64,000 bases of DNA from Ruminococcus flavefaciens (GCF_900116855.1 NZ_UETD01000006.1:124001-188000), one strand, 5' to 3'; shown: positions 33,611 to 47,298, numbered from the stretch's first letter. Numbers and translations are program-made. The notes: generated by a model from the sequence alone, not told the origin.

Positions 33611-36151
33611 TCAGCTGAGCAGGTGCTTTCTGAGAGCTATCATGTCAAAAACATCGATGACTTCGTCGCCGCACAGGTCGCCGTTCATAGGAGCTGCCAG
33701 ACTGTCTTTGCCGAGGAGAAAGCTCTGCATGGCAATGAGGTCGGCAACATTACACTGTCCGTCGTTGTTTACGTCGCCCTTAACAGGTGCAGGCACCTCG
33801 GGAGCGCTGCCCGTTATCTCGGCGTCCGTAAGAGCGCACTTGTAAATTTTCAGGTTGTCGATCTCACCCTTGAAGCAGGTGTCGTCACCGTAATAGGATT
33901 TTCCGATATAGCAGCTTGTGCCCGAGCCCATATCGGCTATCTGACCGTGAGTCTCGGTGGTCTCGCTGACGAACTTTCCGTCGATGTAGAGCTTTGAAGT
34001 TGCGCCGCTGAAAACCATGGTATAGTTGTGCCAGCCTGTGCCGTCAGTATCGCGCTCGATGACTGTCTCATCGCGCCATGAGTCGGTAGTTGCGGCAAAT
34101 CTGAAAGTATCCTTTGCAACGCGGAAGAAGACATACTTCTCATCGTTTTTGCCGGCGGCAAAGGTGAAGAAATTGCCCTCTGAGTCGGACTTTATATCCA
34201 TGCTCACCGTATAGTCGCGGCAGCCGTCCAGCAGTCCCGCAGGCAGCTCTGCATAGGAGCTGTCACTTCCGTCGAGACGGAGCCCCTTGCCGCTGGAGCC
34301 ATTTCCGTCAACGGAAGCGCCGCTGCTGAGTTTAAGGTCACCCGTGCCGTTTTCAAAGTCGATATCGATAACAGGTGAAGGTGTCTCCGACTTGCTGACG
34401 GGAGTGCCGAATATCTTCATTTCGTAGACCTGAGGATTGTACCAGTTGTTGTCGGGATTGTTCTGGAGGGTAGCGTTCTTGACATTGAGCCTTACATACC
34501 TTGCCCGGCCCTTGAGCATATCGCTGTTGAAGCCGTAGGTCTTGGTGACTGATTCGCTGTTCTTGTTGGTGTGGTCAAGTATCTGTGTCCAGTTGACGCC
34601 GTCCAGACTGCCGTCCACGGTGTAAGTGTAGTAGCCCTCCGAGCCCTTGCAGATGTACCATGAGGTCTGGATATTGGCGAGGTCGCAGACCTGTTCGAGG
34701 TCTACCTGAACATAGAACGGCCACTTCTTGTAGTCGCCGATGGCATTGAATGAGCTTTGGTAGGAACCGTCCACAGCCTTAGCAGGTGAGTTGCCGCTTT
34801 TAGCCGCCAATGATGATGAAGCAGGCTTGTCCTGAGAGAGAAGCTCTCCCTGCTGAACGGGGAACAGGTCTCCCGTAGAGGTGTTGTATTTGAAGTAGGG
34901 GCAGTAGTCGTAGAATGCGAAGCCGTTGTCGAAGTACAGCGGACAGAGCGTAGTTCCGCTGGTATCGGAGGCTCTCAGCCAGCGGTAGGCGTGCATGAGG
35001 TAGTTCTTGTCCTGCATATTCACTATCCAGCCCGACTGTGAGGAGAATGTGGAGGTATTGCCTATACTGCGCAGGTCGCTCCACTTGCCGCCGATATCGG
35101 TGGTAACACTGTAAGCGCCGCTGCTGGGGTACCAGCCTGCCGCCTGTGAGGTGAACAGGAAGTAGTAGCCGTCCTTTTTGATAAGGTTGGGGAACTCGCG
35201 GTACTGGTCCTCAAAGAGAGTCTTTACCACTCGGGTAACGTCGCTGTAATCCTCGTTCATCTGGAAGATGTACATAGTGGCGTTGGCACCCTGCCCCTCC
35301 TTGTTGGCGGCTGCGATAAGGTAGCCTGTTCCGTCGTCGTCGAAGAATATAGCCATATCACGGACCTGAATATTCAGCGGATTGTAAACATGATGCACCG
35401 TGAATTGTCCGCCGGGAGTGCCAGTGATAACAAGGGCTTTTCCGTCGCTGTATCCGCTGGGCTTTTCCCAGTGCGCCCAGACCACCACTTTGTTCTTGGC
35501 GGGGATATAGTCGATGTGAACAGACTCTATCTTGCAGCTTGCCAGCGCCGAATTCTGTGAGCTGTCCGCCACGTTCTTCTCGTTTGAGAACCATTTTCCA
35601 TCCTTTGATGTGGTCTCCGCAAGGTAGATATCGTCCTTGCCTGCGTGTTTTTTCAGTGAGTAGCTGTAGTAGGTGTCGCCCACCTTGTAGCCGCTGGTCT
35701 CATATACCAGATTGCTGCCCTTCTGGTTGTCGTAGGTGCTGAGTCCCGAAGGCAGGGCGCAGGGAGTGAGCTCCTTGACCTCTGAGCAGTTTTCGCTGTT
35801 CTTGCCGATGACTCTCAGCTGATAGTAGTAGGTCTGCCCCACAGACATATCGTTGTCGGTCCATGATGTTCCCGTACCCTCGTAAACGGGCACGAAGCCG
35901 CTGCTGCTGTCGATGGAGCGGTACAGCACATAGCTCTGTGCGGACAGTGTGGTTGCCCACTGGAGCTCTGCGTGGTCAGCCTTTCCGCTGTCAGCAACGG
36001 TAAAGAGGTTCCCCACCAGACCTATCTCCTCCGATATTGCTTCCGAGGGAGCCTGTCCTGCCCCGTGAACAGCTGACAGCTGCACGGGAGCTGCCGAGAG
36101 CATAAGAGCCAGAGCCGCAGCGGCGGACAGTAGCTTTTTCCTGATATCCAT
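33611..36151 (-). CDS. GH43-like glycoside hydrolase with CBM32, LamG and dockerin
   Basis: An 846-residue secreted enzyme. Residues 1-30 are a signal peptide, and about 48-105 an Fn3-like domain. About 120-430 is a five-bladed propeller resembling GH43 (DTYYSYSL, WAHWEKPSGYSDGKALVI, RDMAIFFDDDGTGYLIAA, EFPNLIKKDGYYFLFTSQAAGW), here probably acting on galactan or arabinan side chains; the subfamily is not certain. About 440-600 is an F5/8 type C (CBM32) domain, about 605-780 a LamG-like domain, and about 787-846 a dockerin. The dockerin (GDVNNDGQCNVADLIAMQSFLLG ... GDEVIDVFDMIALRKHLL) differs from the VELADAILIMQ type of its neighbours. The ATG at 36151 has AAGGAGG before it. Confidence 0.88.
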   Translation of the reverse strand: MDIRKKLLSAAAALALMLSAAPVQLSAVHGAGQAPSEAISEEIGLVGNLFTVADSGKADHAELQWATTLSAQSYVLYRSIDSSSGFVPVYEGTGTSWTDNDMSVGQTYYYQLRVIGKNSENCSEVKELTPCALPSGLSTYDNQKGSNLVYETSGYKVGDTYYSYSLKKHAGKDDIYLAETTSKDGKWFSNEKNVADSSQNSALASCKIESVHIDYIPAKNKVVVWAHWEKPSGYSDGKALVITGTPGGQFTVHHVYNPLNIQVRDMAIFFDDDGTGYLIAAANKEGQGANATMYIFQMNEDYSDVTRVVKTLFEDQYREFPNLIKKDGYYFLFTSQAAGWYPSSGAYSVTTDIGGKWSDLRSIGNTSTFSSQSGWIVNMQDKNYLMHAYRWLRASDTSGTTLCPLYFDNGFAFYDYCPYFKYNTSTGDLFPVQQGELLSQDKPASSSLAAKSGNSPAKAVDGSYQSSFNAIGDYKKWPFYVQVDLEQVCDLANIQTSWYICKGSEGYYTYTVDGSLDGVNWTQILDHTNKNSESVTKTYGFNSDMLKGRARYVRLNVKNATLQNNPDNNWYNPQVYEMKIFGTPVSKSETPSPVIDIDFENGTGDLKLSSGASVDGNGSSGKGLRLDGSDSSYAELPAGLLDGCRDYTVSMDIKSDSEGNFFTFAAGKNDEKYVFFRVAKDTFRFAATTDSWRDETVIERDTDGTGWHNYTMVFSGATSKLYIDGKFVSETTETHGQIADMGSGTSCYIGKSYYGDDTCFKGEIDNLKIYKCALTDAEITGSAPEVPAPVKGDVNNDGQCNVADLIAMQSFLLGKDSLAAPMNGDLCGDEVIDVFDMIALRKHLLS

Positions 36152-36171
36152 GATATTCCTCCTTTTTAAAG

Positions 36172-36188
36172 ATAACATATTATGTTAT
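36172..36188. promoter_or_regulatory. Palindrome at the GH43 transcription start
   Basis: ATAACATA-T-TATGTTAT, a perfect 17-base palindrome beginning 5 bases after the -10 box and 20 bases before the coding start. This suits a repressor site. Confidence 0.5.
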
Positions 36189-36192
36189 TCCA

Positions 36193-36221
36193 ATTATACT
36201 ATATTTATGCTGAAATAGCAA
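36193..36221 (-). promoter_or_regulatory. Promoter of the GH43 gene
   Basis: On the minus strand TTGCTA (36221-36216), 17 bases, TATAAT (36198-36193). Confidence 0.78.
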
Positions 36222-36248
36222 TAAAAATAGTATTTTTTCTGCGATAAT

Positions 36249-36284
36249 AAGCCCCGAAGCGGACTTTTTGCAGCTTCGGGGCTT
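36249..36284 (-). terminator. Terminator of the GH2 gene
   Basis: A perfect 12-bp stem AAGCCCCGAAGC/GCTTCGGGGCTT with a 12-base loop, 30 bases past the GH2 stop. T-rich sequence follows. Confidence 0.82.
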
Positions 36285-36313
36285 TGATAAAGTTTATAGT
36301 TTGTGCACAGCGC

Positions 36314-40636
<4,323 letters not shown>

Positions 40637-40692
40637 TTAACAGATTGTGCTTAATATATATCTTTTTCGGCACATATCCTCTTATTATGTAT

Positions 40693-40721
40693 AATATAGC
40701 ATAAAAACCGGCAGATTGCAA
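40693..40721 (-). promoter_or_regulatory. Promoter of the GH2 gene
   Basis: On the minus strand TTGCAA (40721-40716), 17 bases, TATATT (40698-40693). The leader is about 80 bases. Confidence 0.68.
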
Positions 40722-40791
40722 CATATTTTATAAAGATATGGTGTAATTTTTCCATATTTTATAGGATAAGCGCATTATCTTACCGAAAATG

Positions 40792-40918
40792 ATCAGCCCC
40801 GACAGGGCGCTCACGGTATAACTGCCGTTTTTCGCATTCTATGCGGAGCGCCCTGTCGGGGCTGATTTTGGTTATAAAGTCTTTGAAAAGTGACCGATGA
40901 CTTCCCGCAGTATGGGGA
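40792..40918. repeat. Dispersed hairpin element, copy 2
   Basis: Perfect 21-base inverted arms: 40792-40812 (core CAGCCCCGACAGGGCGCTC) and 40846-40866. They are followed by GTTATAAAGTCTTTGAAAAG and TTCCCGC-agt-atGGGGA. It matches copy 1 (19168-19297) in order and spacing. The arm difference CAGAC versus CCGAC is matched on the other side, so pairing is kept. It fills most of the space 40722-40941 between the GH2 promoter and the next gene's 3' end. Confidence 0.72.
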
Positions 40919-40941
40919 TATCTCAGAGGAGAGCCTTTTCG

Positions 40942-43095
40942 TTATCTCATGGCGAGAGTCTTTTTTCCGAGGAGGTGGAGCTGGATGTCCAGAGCGTCGT
41001 CGGAGGTCATTCCGCCGCCGTTTACATCGGCATTTGTCCTGCCCATTTCGGTGAGACAGTGCTCATGTGAACCATCTATGCCGTATTTATTGGGATTTGC
41101 CAGAGCCTGCATGATGAGGATAGCGTCTGCCAGCTCTATCTTTGTGTCACAGTTTGCGTCGCCGTTTCCGAGCGTGGGGCGGAACACTTCCATGTCGCCT
41201 GTTATGATGTAGTTTGTCTCGGAATTGATATAGAGGACACCCGAAACTATATCGCCCTTCTGGAGGCCTGAGGGCATATTGTAGTTAATGTGCATATGAG
41301 CGTCCATATCGATGCTGAACGCGCCGTAACCCTTGATCACAAAGCCGTGGGAATAGCTGCCGTAGTCGAATGCCTCGACTTCGCCCTTGTCGATGGCGAT
41401 AAACTTGCCCACTCCTTCCTTGGGTGAAACATATATCCTGAATCGGAATCCCTGCGTATCGTACATTTCCTTTTCGTACTGATCGCCCTTGACATTAAGC
41501 CTGATGGTATTTCCGCCGCCGATGACTACCGTGTAAGCGTATCCGCCGCGGAGCTTGCTCATATCGCCGTTTTCGCCTATGATCTCGCCGCCGAGTTTCT
41601 CTATGGTGATGTACTTGGGATCGATCTCCTCAACCTCCCAGACATAGTCCGTCCTTACGGTCATTGAATTGCCCTTGTTGGAGAATTTATCTGCCTGATG
41701 ATAAGCGTTGATAACGAGACCGCTGAGGTCAAGCTCCTCGCCCTCGGTGTAGATGGTCTTTGTGGGGCGAGTCCTGATGCTGTCAAAGTGGTCCACACCT
41801 GTCATCCACATCCATATCTCGGGTCCATCTGAAGTAGTTGTAGTAGTTACTTTGGCATCTGTGGTCGTGGTGGTCACAGTTGTTACGGAAACATCTGCTG
41901 TAGTCACGGGAGCAGCTGAAAGCGACTCGATATAGGTGATAAGATCTACTGTATCGGAAAGCCCTCTGTAGTAGAAAACTATCTCGCAGGAGTCGCCGAT
42001 GTTCAGATTATTGACATCGGTGCTGCTGTCCGTGGAATAGCCCTTGTTGAGGAAAAATCTGCCGTGCTCCCTGAATGTGATATGCTCGGAGTCTCTCTCG
42101 ACAACTATGTCAGTGAAGCTTTCCTTATAGGGCGCCTCTATGTGGACAGGCTCCTCGGTGCCTACGACCTCTGCGCTCTCTATCTCGGTGATGACGCGGA
42201 TATCGTCCTTTTTCTCGCATAAAACAGTTGTTTTAACGGTATTTCCCTCTGCAAAGGGATTTCCGTCGGGATATTCGAGACTGTCGGGCAGCATAAAGAG
42301 TCCCTCTCTGCCGAACCGGACAAATCTCGCACAGCTGTACTCAACGTGCCCTGTGAAGGTGAACTCCTCGGGAGCGTATTTTACGCTCCTGATACGCCAT
42401 ACGCTGCATTTCCGGGTGTCGGGACCGAGGTCGTAATAGTCATAGTCGAGGACTACCTTGTCGCCTTCCTTTATCTCTGCGCCGAGCCTGTTGGTGATCA
42501 CATTGTACAAGGTCTCGGAGTAGAGACAGTATTCGCCGTGTTCCTTGAAGAAGATGTGGTATGTATCGTCGTTGTCGAGTACAACGGAAGTGACCTCGTC
42601 GGTGATGGTGTCATGTACTCTCGGGCAGCAGTCTCCTATTGTAGGATAGCATTTCTGACAGAGCTTTTCCCCGTCGGAGGTGGTAGTGTAGTTGATATCG
42701 GTGTTGAGCGGTTCGCGGCAGATATCACATACATCGGTGATATCGGGATTGGGGACAACAGTTATGAGTGCCTTGAACTCCTTTCCGCCCGAGAAGAACG
42801 ACACACCGGAACTGCCTGTTCTCAGTCCCTTTATGACAAGACCTGTGGCATCATCGGAGATGACAAACGGGTTGTCGATCTGTGTCATGAGCCCGTTTGC
42901 GGAGCCGCTGTAGGCTATCTGAACGGTATTTCCCACCGCTACCTCATATTCGGAAGTGAGGAGGGAGAAGTCTCCGCTTTCTGCGGCAGCAGAGTCGGCT
43001 GCAATGACTTTAGTGCCATTGATGGCAGGAAAAGCAGGCAGAGCTGATACCATAGCAGCTGCAAGGGCAAAAGATAAGATTTTCTTGAATAACAT
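40942..43095 (-). CDS. Secreted dockerin protein of unknown function
   Basis: A 717-residue exported protein whose catalytic or binding role I do not recognise. Residues 1-34 are a signal peptide (MLFKKILSFALAAAMVSALPAF). About 38-110 looks like a bacterial Ig-type domain. A small cysteine cluster follows (CDICREPLNTD ... CQKCYPTIGDCC, four to six Cys in about 40 residues), resembling a zinc-binding knuckle, which is unusual in an exported protein. Two similar beta-rich segments mention FREHGRFFL and FKEHGEYCLY, suggesting an internal duplication. A Val/Thr linker, another Ig-like segment (RTRPTKTIYTEGEELDLSGLVI) and a dockerin (GDANCDTKIELADAILIMQ) close the protein. The ATG at 43095 has AAGGAGG. 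It is divergent from the pectate lyase and may share its control. Confidence 0.8.
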   Translation of the reverse strand: MLFKKILSFALAAAMVSALPAFPAINGTKVIAADSAAAESGDFSLLTSEYEVAVGNTVQIAYSGSANGLMTQIDNPFVISDDATGLVIKGLRTGSSGVSFFSGGKEFKALITVVPNPDITDVCDICREPLNTDINYTTTSDGEKLCQKCYPTIGDCCPRVHDTITDEVTSVVLDNDDTYHIFFKEHGEYCLYSETLYNVITNRLGAEIKEGDKVVLDYDYYDLGPDTRKCSVWRIRSVKYAPEEFTFTGHVEYSCARFVRFGREGLFMLPDSLEYPDGNPFAEGNTVKTTVLCEKKDDIRVITEIESAEVVGTEEPVHIEAPYKESFTDIVVERDSEHITFREHGRFFLNKGYSTDSSTDVNNLNIGDSCEIVFYYRGLSDTVDLITYIESLSAAPVTTADVSVTTVTTTTTDAKVTTTTTSDGPEIWMWMTGVDHFDSIRTRPTKTIYTEGEELDLSGLVINAYHQADKFSNKGNSMTVRTDYVWEVEEIDPKYITIEKLGGEIIGENGDMSKLRGGYAYTVVIGGGNTIRLNVKGDQYEKEMYDTQGFRFRIYVSPKEGVGKFIAIDKGEVEAFDYGSYSHGFVIKGYGAFSIDMDAHMHINYNMPSGLQKGDIVSGVLYINSETNYIITGDMEVFRPTLGNGDANCDTKIELADAILIMQALANPNKYGIDGSHEHCLTEMGRTNADVNGGGMTSDDALDIQLHLLGKKTLAMR

Positions 43096-43190
43096 AAAGA
43101 TACCTCCTTTATGGCAACGTTTTATTCTATAACTTTGACGCATGAGAAAACATGAACTCTCACAGATTTTTTATTATTTTCTGTAAACAT

Positions 43191-43319
43191 ATGACATTAC
43201 AGCATATATAAATAAGAGGATAATGGCCTTTGCGGAATAATATGACCGATTGTATTCGGCTTTGGAAACCAATAGCATAAAATGTCATATTCTGAGTATT
43301 ATATGTCATTGAAATGTCA
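43191..43319. promoter_or_regulatory. ATGTCAT repeats in the divergent control region
   Basis: ATGTCAT occurs at 43282-43288 and 43303-43309, and ATGTCA at 43314-43319. An inverted ATGACAT lies at 43191-43197. The three direct copies start 21 and 11 bases apart, close to whole helical turns, and end at the -35 box. The region 43096-43407 holds no gene; it also contains a GAGCGCC/GGGCGCTC hairpin at about 43357-43375 in the pectate lyase leader. Confidence 0.5.
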
Positions 43320-43337
43320 GCTTTACGGGGATATAAT
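43309..43337 (+). promoter_or_regulatory. Promoter of the pectate lyase gene
   Basis: TTGAAA (43309-43314), 17 bases, TATAAT (43332-43337). Confidence 0.8.
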
Positions 43338-43407
43338 ATATACAGTAAGAGAAAGGAGCGCCGATAGGGCGCTCATCAGAGGATATTAAAATTTGGAGGG
43401 ATCACTT

Positions 43408-46400
43408 ATGAAGAACAATTTGCTGAAAAGGAGAGCAGCTTCTATCGCAGCAGCCGCTATGATGACAGTGTCGGCAGCAGTCGGCACGGCAGCCTCATCA
43501 ATGCCCGTTATCTATGCAGGAAGCTCGCTCACAGCCTATGCAGCCGAAAGCAGCGTGAAGATACTCAGCTCCGCAGGCTTCGGCGAGGGAATGTATGCCA
43601 CATGGTCATCGGTATCCGGTGCAGGCGGCTACAACGTCTATGTTGACGGCGTACAGATCGACACCATGCTTGTAAGGCAGTACAGCGGCTATCTGAGAGC
43701 AGATGCCGTGGGACTGAAGGCAGGCAGCCATACCATGCGAGTAGTCCCCGTAATAGGCGGAAAAGAGGACGGCTCAAAGGCGGCAGAGGCAACAGCTACT
43801 GCCTATGCACATGACCGCAGCGGCTTCGGCTTCGTAAACGGAAGCTCAAGCGGTGCCTACAACAATGACGGTACTCTTAAAAGCAATGCCATAGTGATCT
43901 ATGTTACAGACGGAAACAAGGACACGGTATCAGCAAGCATCGACTCCACGGGAAAGGGAGCCACGGCGGTGACAGGCGTGCAGAATATAATCACCGCGTA
44001 TAAGAAGGGAAAGGAGTCAAGACCGCTGAATATCCGCTTCATCGGCAATATCACTGATCCTTCCGTTCTCATGAAGGGAGACCTTATGGTGGACACAGTC
44101 ACAGCAGGCTGCACCATCGAGGGCATAGGCAATGACGCTACCCTCAACGGCTTCGGTCTCGTTATGAAGAACTGCTCCAACGTAGAGGTAAGAAATCTCG
44201 GCTTCATGAACTGCAACAGCAGTGAGGGCGACAACTGCGGACTCCAGCAGAACAACAACCACATCTGGGTCCACAACTGCGATTTCTTCTATGGTGACGC
44301 AGGCTCTGACGCCGATCAGGCAAAGGGCGACGGAGCTCTTGATACCAAGACCTCCACTTATATCACTCACTCTTACAATCACTTCTGGGACAACGGAAAG
44401 TGTAATCTCCAGGGCATGAAATCAGAGAGCACTGAGAACTACATAACCTACCACCACAACTGGTACGATCATTCCGACTCGCGCCACCCCAGAATAAGGA
44501 CCTGTTCCGTACACTGCTACAACAACTACTTTGACGGCAATGCAAAGTACGGCGTAGGCGTTACCATGGGAGCTTCCTGCTTTGTGGAGAGCAACTATTT
44601 CCGCAACTGCAAGTACCCCATGCTCATATCACTTCAGGGCTCCGATGATCTTTCAGGCGGCACCTTCTCGGGAGAAGCAGGCGGAGTCATCAAGTCCTAC
44701 GGCAACATCATGACAGGTCAGAAGGCGTATACCACCTATCAGGAGAACAGCACTGATTTCGACGCCTATGAAGCCTCCTCAAAGACAGAGAAGATAGGAG
44801 CTTCCGTAAAGGCTAAATCGGGCGGAACAGCCTACAACAACTTCGACACATCAAGTGTAATGTACAGCTACACAGCTGACAATGCAGCTGACGTACCTGC
44901 CATAGTAACGGCAAAGGCAGGCAGAGTTGACGGCGGCGACTTCAAGTGGCAGTTCAACAATTCAGTAGACGATGAGAGCTATGCAGTAAATCAGGCACTT
45001 AAATCTGCACTCAGCTCCTACAAGGGCTCAGTGACCGCAATAGGCAGCGGCTTCAAGGAGGACAACTCCGCAGCCCCGGCAGTTACAACGTCTACAGCTC
45101 CCGTTATCAACACGCAGCCTGCAGTTACGACTATCTCCGTAACACAGCCTGCCAAGACCACCACAAGCGTACCTGCATCAGTTACCCCGGTTACAGGCGC
45201 TAACGTGATCTATGCTTCTCCCAACGGCGGAGGAGACGGTAAGACTCTCAATACCCCTACGGATGTTCTTACCGCAATAAAGTCCGTACCTGCCGGCGGT
45301 ACTGTCTATCTTCTCGGCGGCACATATAAATACAGCTCGCCCATTATGATAGAGGAGAGCAATGCAGGCAAGTCGGGCGCATACAAGACCATCGCAGCCT
45401 ACCCCAATGCGGCGGTAAAGTTCGACTTCTCGGGCGAAGCGGTATCAGGCACTAACCGCGGATTCGTCCTTGACGGCTCATACTGGCACTTCTATGGCTT
45501 TGAGATAGCCAATGCAGGCGATAACGGAATGCTCCTTTCGGGCGACAACAATATCATCGAGATGATGGTATTTGACAATAATCAGGATACGGGCTTACAG
45601 ATATCCAGATACAATACCTCATACACCAGCGTATCACAGTGGCCCACCAACAACCTTGTGAAGAACTGCACCTCACGTAACAACTGCGACGATGCAACAA
45701 TGGAGAACGCAGACGGTTTTGCTGCAAAGCTCACCTGCGGCGAGGGCAACGTATTCGACGGCTGTATCGCATACAACAACTCCGATGACGGCTGGGACCT
45801 CTATGCAAAGACAGAGACAGGTCCTATCGGCAGTGTGACTATAAAGAACAGCATAGCCTTCCGCAACGGCTTTACCGAGAACGGCAGAGGCTACGGCGAC
45901 TGCGACGGAAACGGCTTCAAGCTGGGCGGCGGCGGAGTAGGTACACGCCACACCGTTGAGAACTGCCTCTCCTTCGAGAACCTGAACTGTGGATTTACCG
46001 ACAACAACAATCCAAAGTTCGGCGACATGAAGAACTGCACCGCATACAACAATGGTATCGGCGGTAACGGCAAGTCCAACTACATGGTATACCGCTGCGA
46101 CACATCGGCTAAGTTCAGCGGCATGATGTCCTACATCAACACAGGCAAGGTCTCAAAGACCAACGCCGCAGGCATCAAGGTATCCAACGACAAGTTCGTG
46201 GGTATCATGAGCGATTCCGTATATTACAACGCCAAGTATTATTACGCAAAGTCAGCTGTTACCATGACCAACGGCGCAAAGCTGGGCGACATCGTAACAC
46301 CTGCCGGCAGCGACTTCATCAGCCTCAGCGTTGCAGCCATGGGAACAGATTTCCACAAGGCATGGAGAAACGCAGACGGCTCTCCCAAGCCCTCGGGATT

Positions 46401-47232
46401 TGCCGAGACAGCTTCGGGCAGCACATACAAGAGCATAGGCTATCACATGAGCGGCGGAATTACACAGACCGCAACTCCGAACCCCTATGCAGCAGGAACA
46501 GCTCCCGTACAGACCTCTGCTCCCTCACAGCAGACAACCACGAGCAGCAAGCCTGTCCAGAGCACTACAACTACGATAACTTCACCCTTTGTACCCGTAT
46601 CGGGCGGATATATCCACAACTTCACCGAGAACGGTACACAGAGCAGCTTCTACAGCATTACAGGTAACCTCTCTGACGCTAAAGGAACTGTGAATTATGA
46701 CGGTAAGACACTGACAAGATGCCTGAAGATCGAGACAGCAACAGCTGTAAGCTTCAATGCTCCCTCAAACGGCAGACTTACCCTCGTATTCACAGAGCCT
46801 GCGGCAACTATCAAGATAGACGGTACCAAGTATACATCGTCAGGCAACGGCATCATCACCGCAGATCTTTCCGCAGGCGCACATACCGTCGCAAAGGCTG
46901 ACGCCGCCAACCTGTTCTACATGGTATTCTCGCCCTCAACGGTACAGCCTGTTGTTACAACTACAACAACAGCTCCCGTGACAACATCTCCCGTTACCAC
47001 CTTTGAGCCCTATAACGGCAAAGCAGGCGACGCTAACGGCGACGGCGAGGTAGAGCTTGCTGATGCAATATTCATAATGCAGTCACTTGCTAATCCCGAC
47101 AAATACCAGATCAGACCCGAGCTGCGTGTGAACGCCGATGTATACGAGCGCGGCAGCGGCATAACAGCCAATGACGCACTGGCTATACAGAAGTATCTCC
47201 TTGGTCTTGTGCCAGCTCTCCCCGAGTCCTGA
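43408..47232 (+). CDS. Two-domain pectate lyase PL1-PL9 with CBM77 and dockerin
   Basis: A 1274-residue secreted enzyme. Residues 1-45 are a signal peptide. An Fn3-like domain is at about 48-135. PL1 is at about 150-500 (NGFGLVMKNCSNVEVRNLGF, YHHNWYDHSDSRHPRIRT). A Thr/Pro linker follows. PL9 is at about 597-1005 (VIYASPNGGGDGKTLNTP, NGMLLSGDNNIIEMMVFDNN, ENADGFAAKLTCGEGNVFDG, NNSDDGWDLY). A pectin-binding CBM77-like module covers about 1065-1175 with Lys1092, Lys1107 and Lys1163, and a dockerin covers about 1203-1274. Two lyases of different families on one chain should cut homogalacturonan in different ways. The ATG at 43408 has TGGAGGG 8 bases upstream; the longer frame starts inside the ribosome site. 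Module order fits what I recall of R. flavefaciens PL1/9. Confidence 0.93.
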   Translation: MKNNLLKRRAASIAAAAMMTVSAAVGTAASSMPVIYAGSSLTAYAAESSVKILSSAGFGEGMYATWSSVSGAGGYNVYVDGVQIDTMLVRQYSGYLRADAVGLKAGSHTMRVVPVIGGKEDGSKAAEATATAYAHDRSGFGFVNGSSSGAYNNDGTLKSNAIVIYVTDGNKDTVSASIDSTGKGATAVTGVQNIITAYKKGKESRPLNIRFIGNITDPSVLMKGDLMVDTVTAGCTIEGIGNDATLNGFGLVMKNCSNVEVRNLGFMNCNSSEGDNCGLQQNNNHIWVHNCDFFYGDAGSDADQAKGDGALDTKTSTYITHSYNHFWDNGKCNLQGMKSESTENYITYHHNWYDHSDSRHPRIRTCSVHCYNNYFDGNAKYGVGVTMGASCFVESNYFRNCKYPMLISLQGSDDLSGGTFSGEAGGVIKSYGNIMTGQKAYTTYQENSTDFDAYEASSKTEKIGASVKAKSGGTAYNNFDTSSVMYSYTADNAADVPAIVTAKAGRVDGGDFKWQFNNSVDDESYAVNQALKSALSSYKGSVTAIGSGFKEDNSAAPAVTTSTAPVINTQPAVTTISVTQPAKTTTSVPASVTPVTGANVIYASPNGGGDGKTLNTPTDVLTAIKSVPAGGTVYLLGGTYKYSSPIMIEESNAGKSGAYKTIAAYPNAAVKFDFSGEAVSGTNRGFVLDGSYWHFYGFEIANAGDNGMLLSGDNNIIEMMVFDNNQDTGLQISRYNTSYTSVSQWPTNNLVKNCTSRNNCDDATMENADGFAAKLTCGEGNVFDGCIAYNNSDDGWDLYAKTETGPIGSVTIKNSIAFRNGFTENGRGYGDCDGNGFKLGGGGVGTRHTVENCLSFENLNCGFTDNNNPKFGDMKNCTAYNNGIGGNGKSNYMVYRCDTSAKFSGMMSYINTGKVSKTNAAGIKVSNDKFVGIMSDSVYYNAKYYYAKSAVTMTNGAKLGDIVTPAGSDFISLSVAAMGTDFHKAWRNADGSPKPSGFAETASGSTYKSIGYHMSGGITQTATPNPYAAGTAPVQTSAPSQQTTTSSKPVQSTTTTITSPFVPVSGGYIHNFTENGTQSSFYSITGNLSDAKGTVNYDGKTLTRCLKIETATAVSFNAPSNGRLTLVFTEPAATIKIDGTKYTSSGNGIITADLSAGAHTVAKADAANLFYMVFSPSTVQPVVTTTTTAPVTTSPVTTFEPYNGKAGDANGDGEVELADAIFIMQSLANPDKYQIRPELRVNADVYERGSGITANDALAIQKYLLGLVPALPES

Positions 47233-47266
47233 GATCCGACAGGACTGCGGTATAATGATATGATGG

Positions 47267-47298
47267 AAAAAGGAACCTCCCCATAAGGTTCCTTTTTT
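47267..47298 (+). terminator. Terminator after the pectate lyase gene
   Basis: AAAAAGGAACCT/AGGTTCCTTTTT, a near-perfect stem with a short loop, followed by T residues. Confidence 0.92.
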
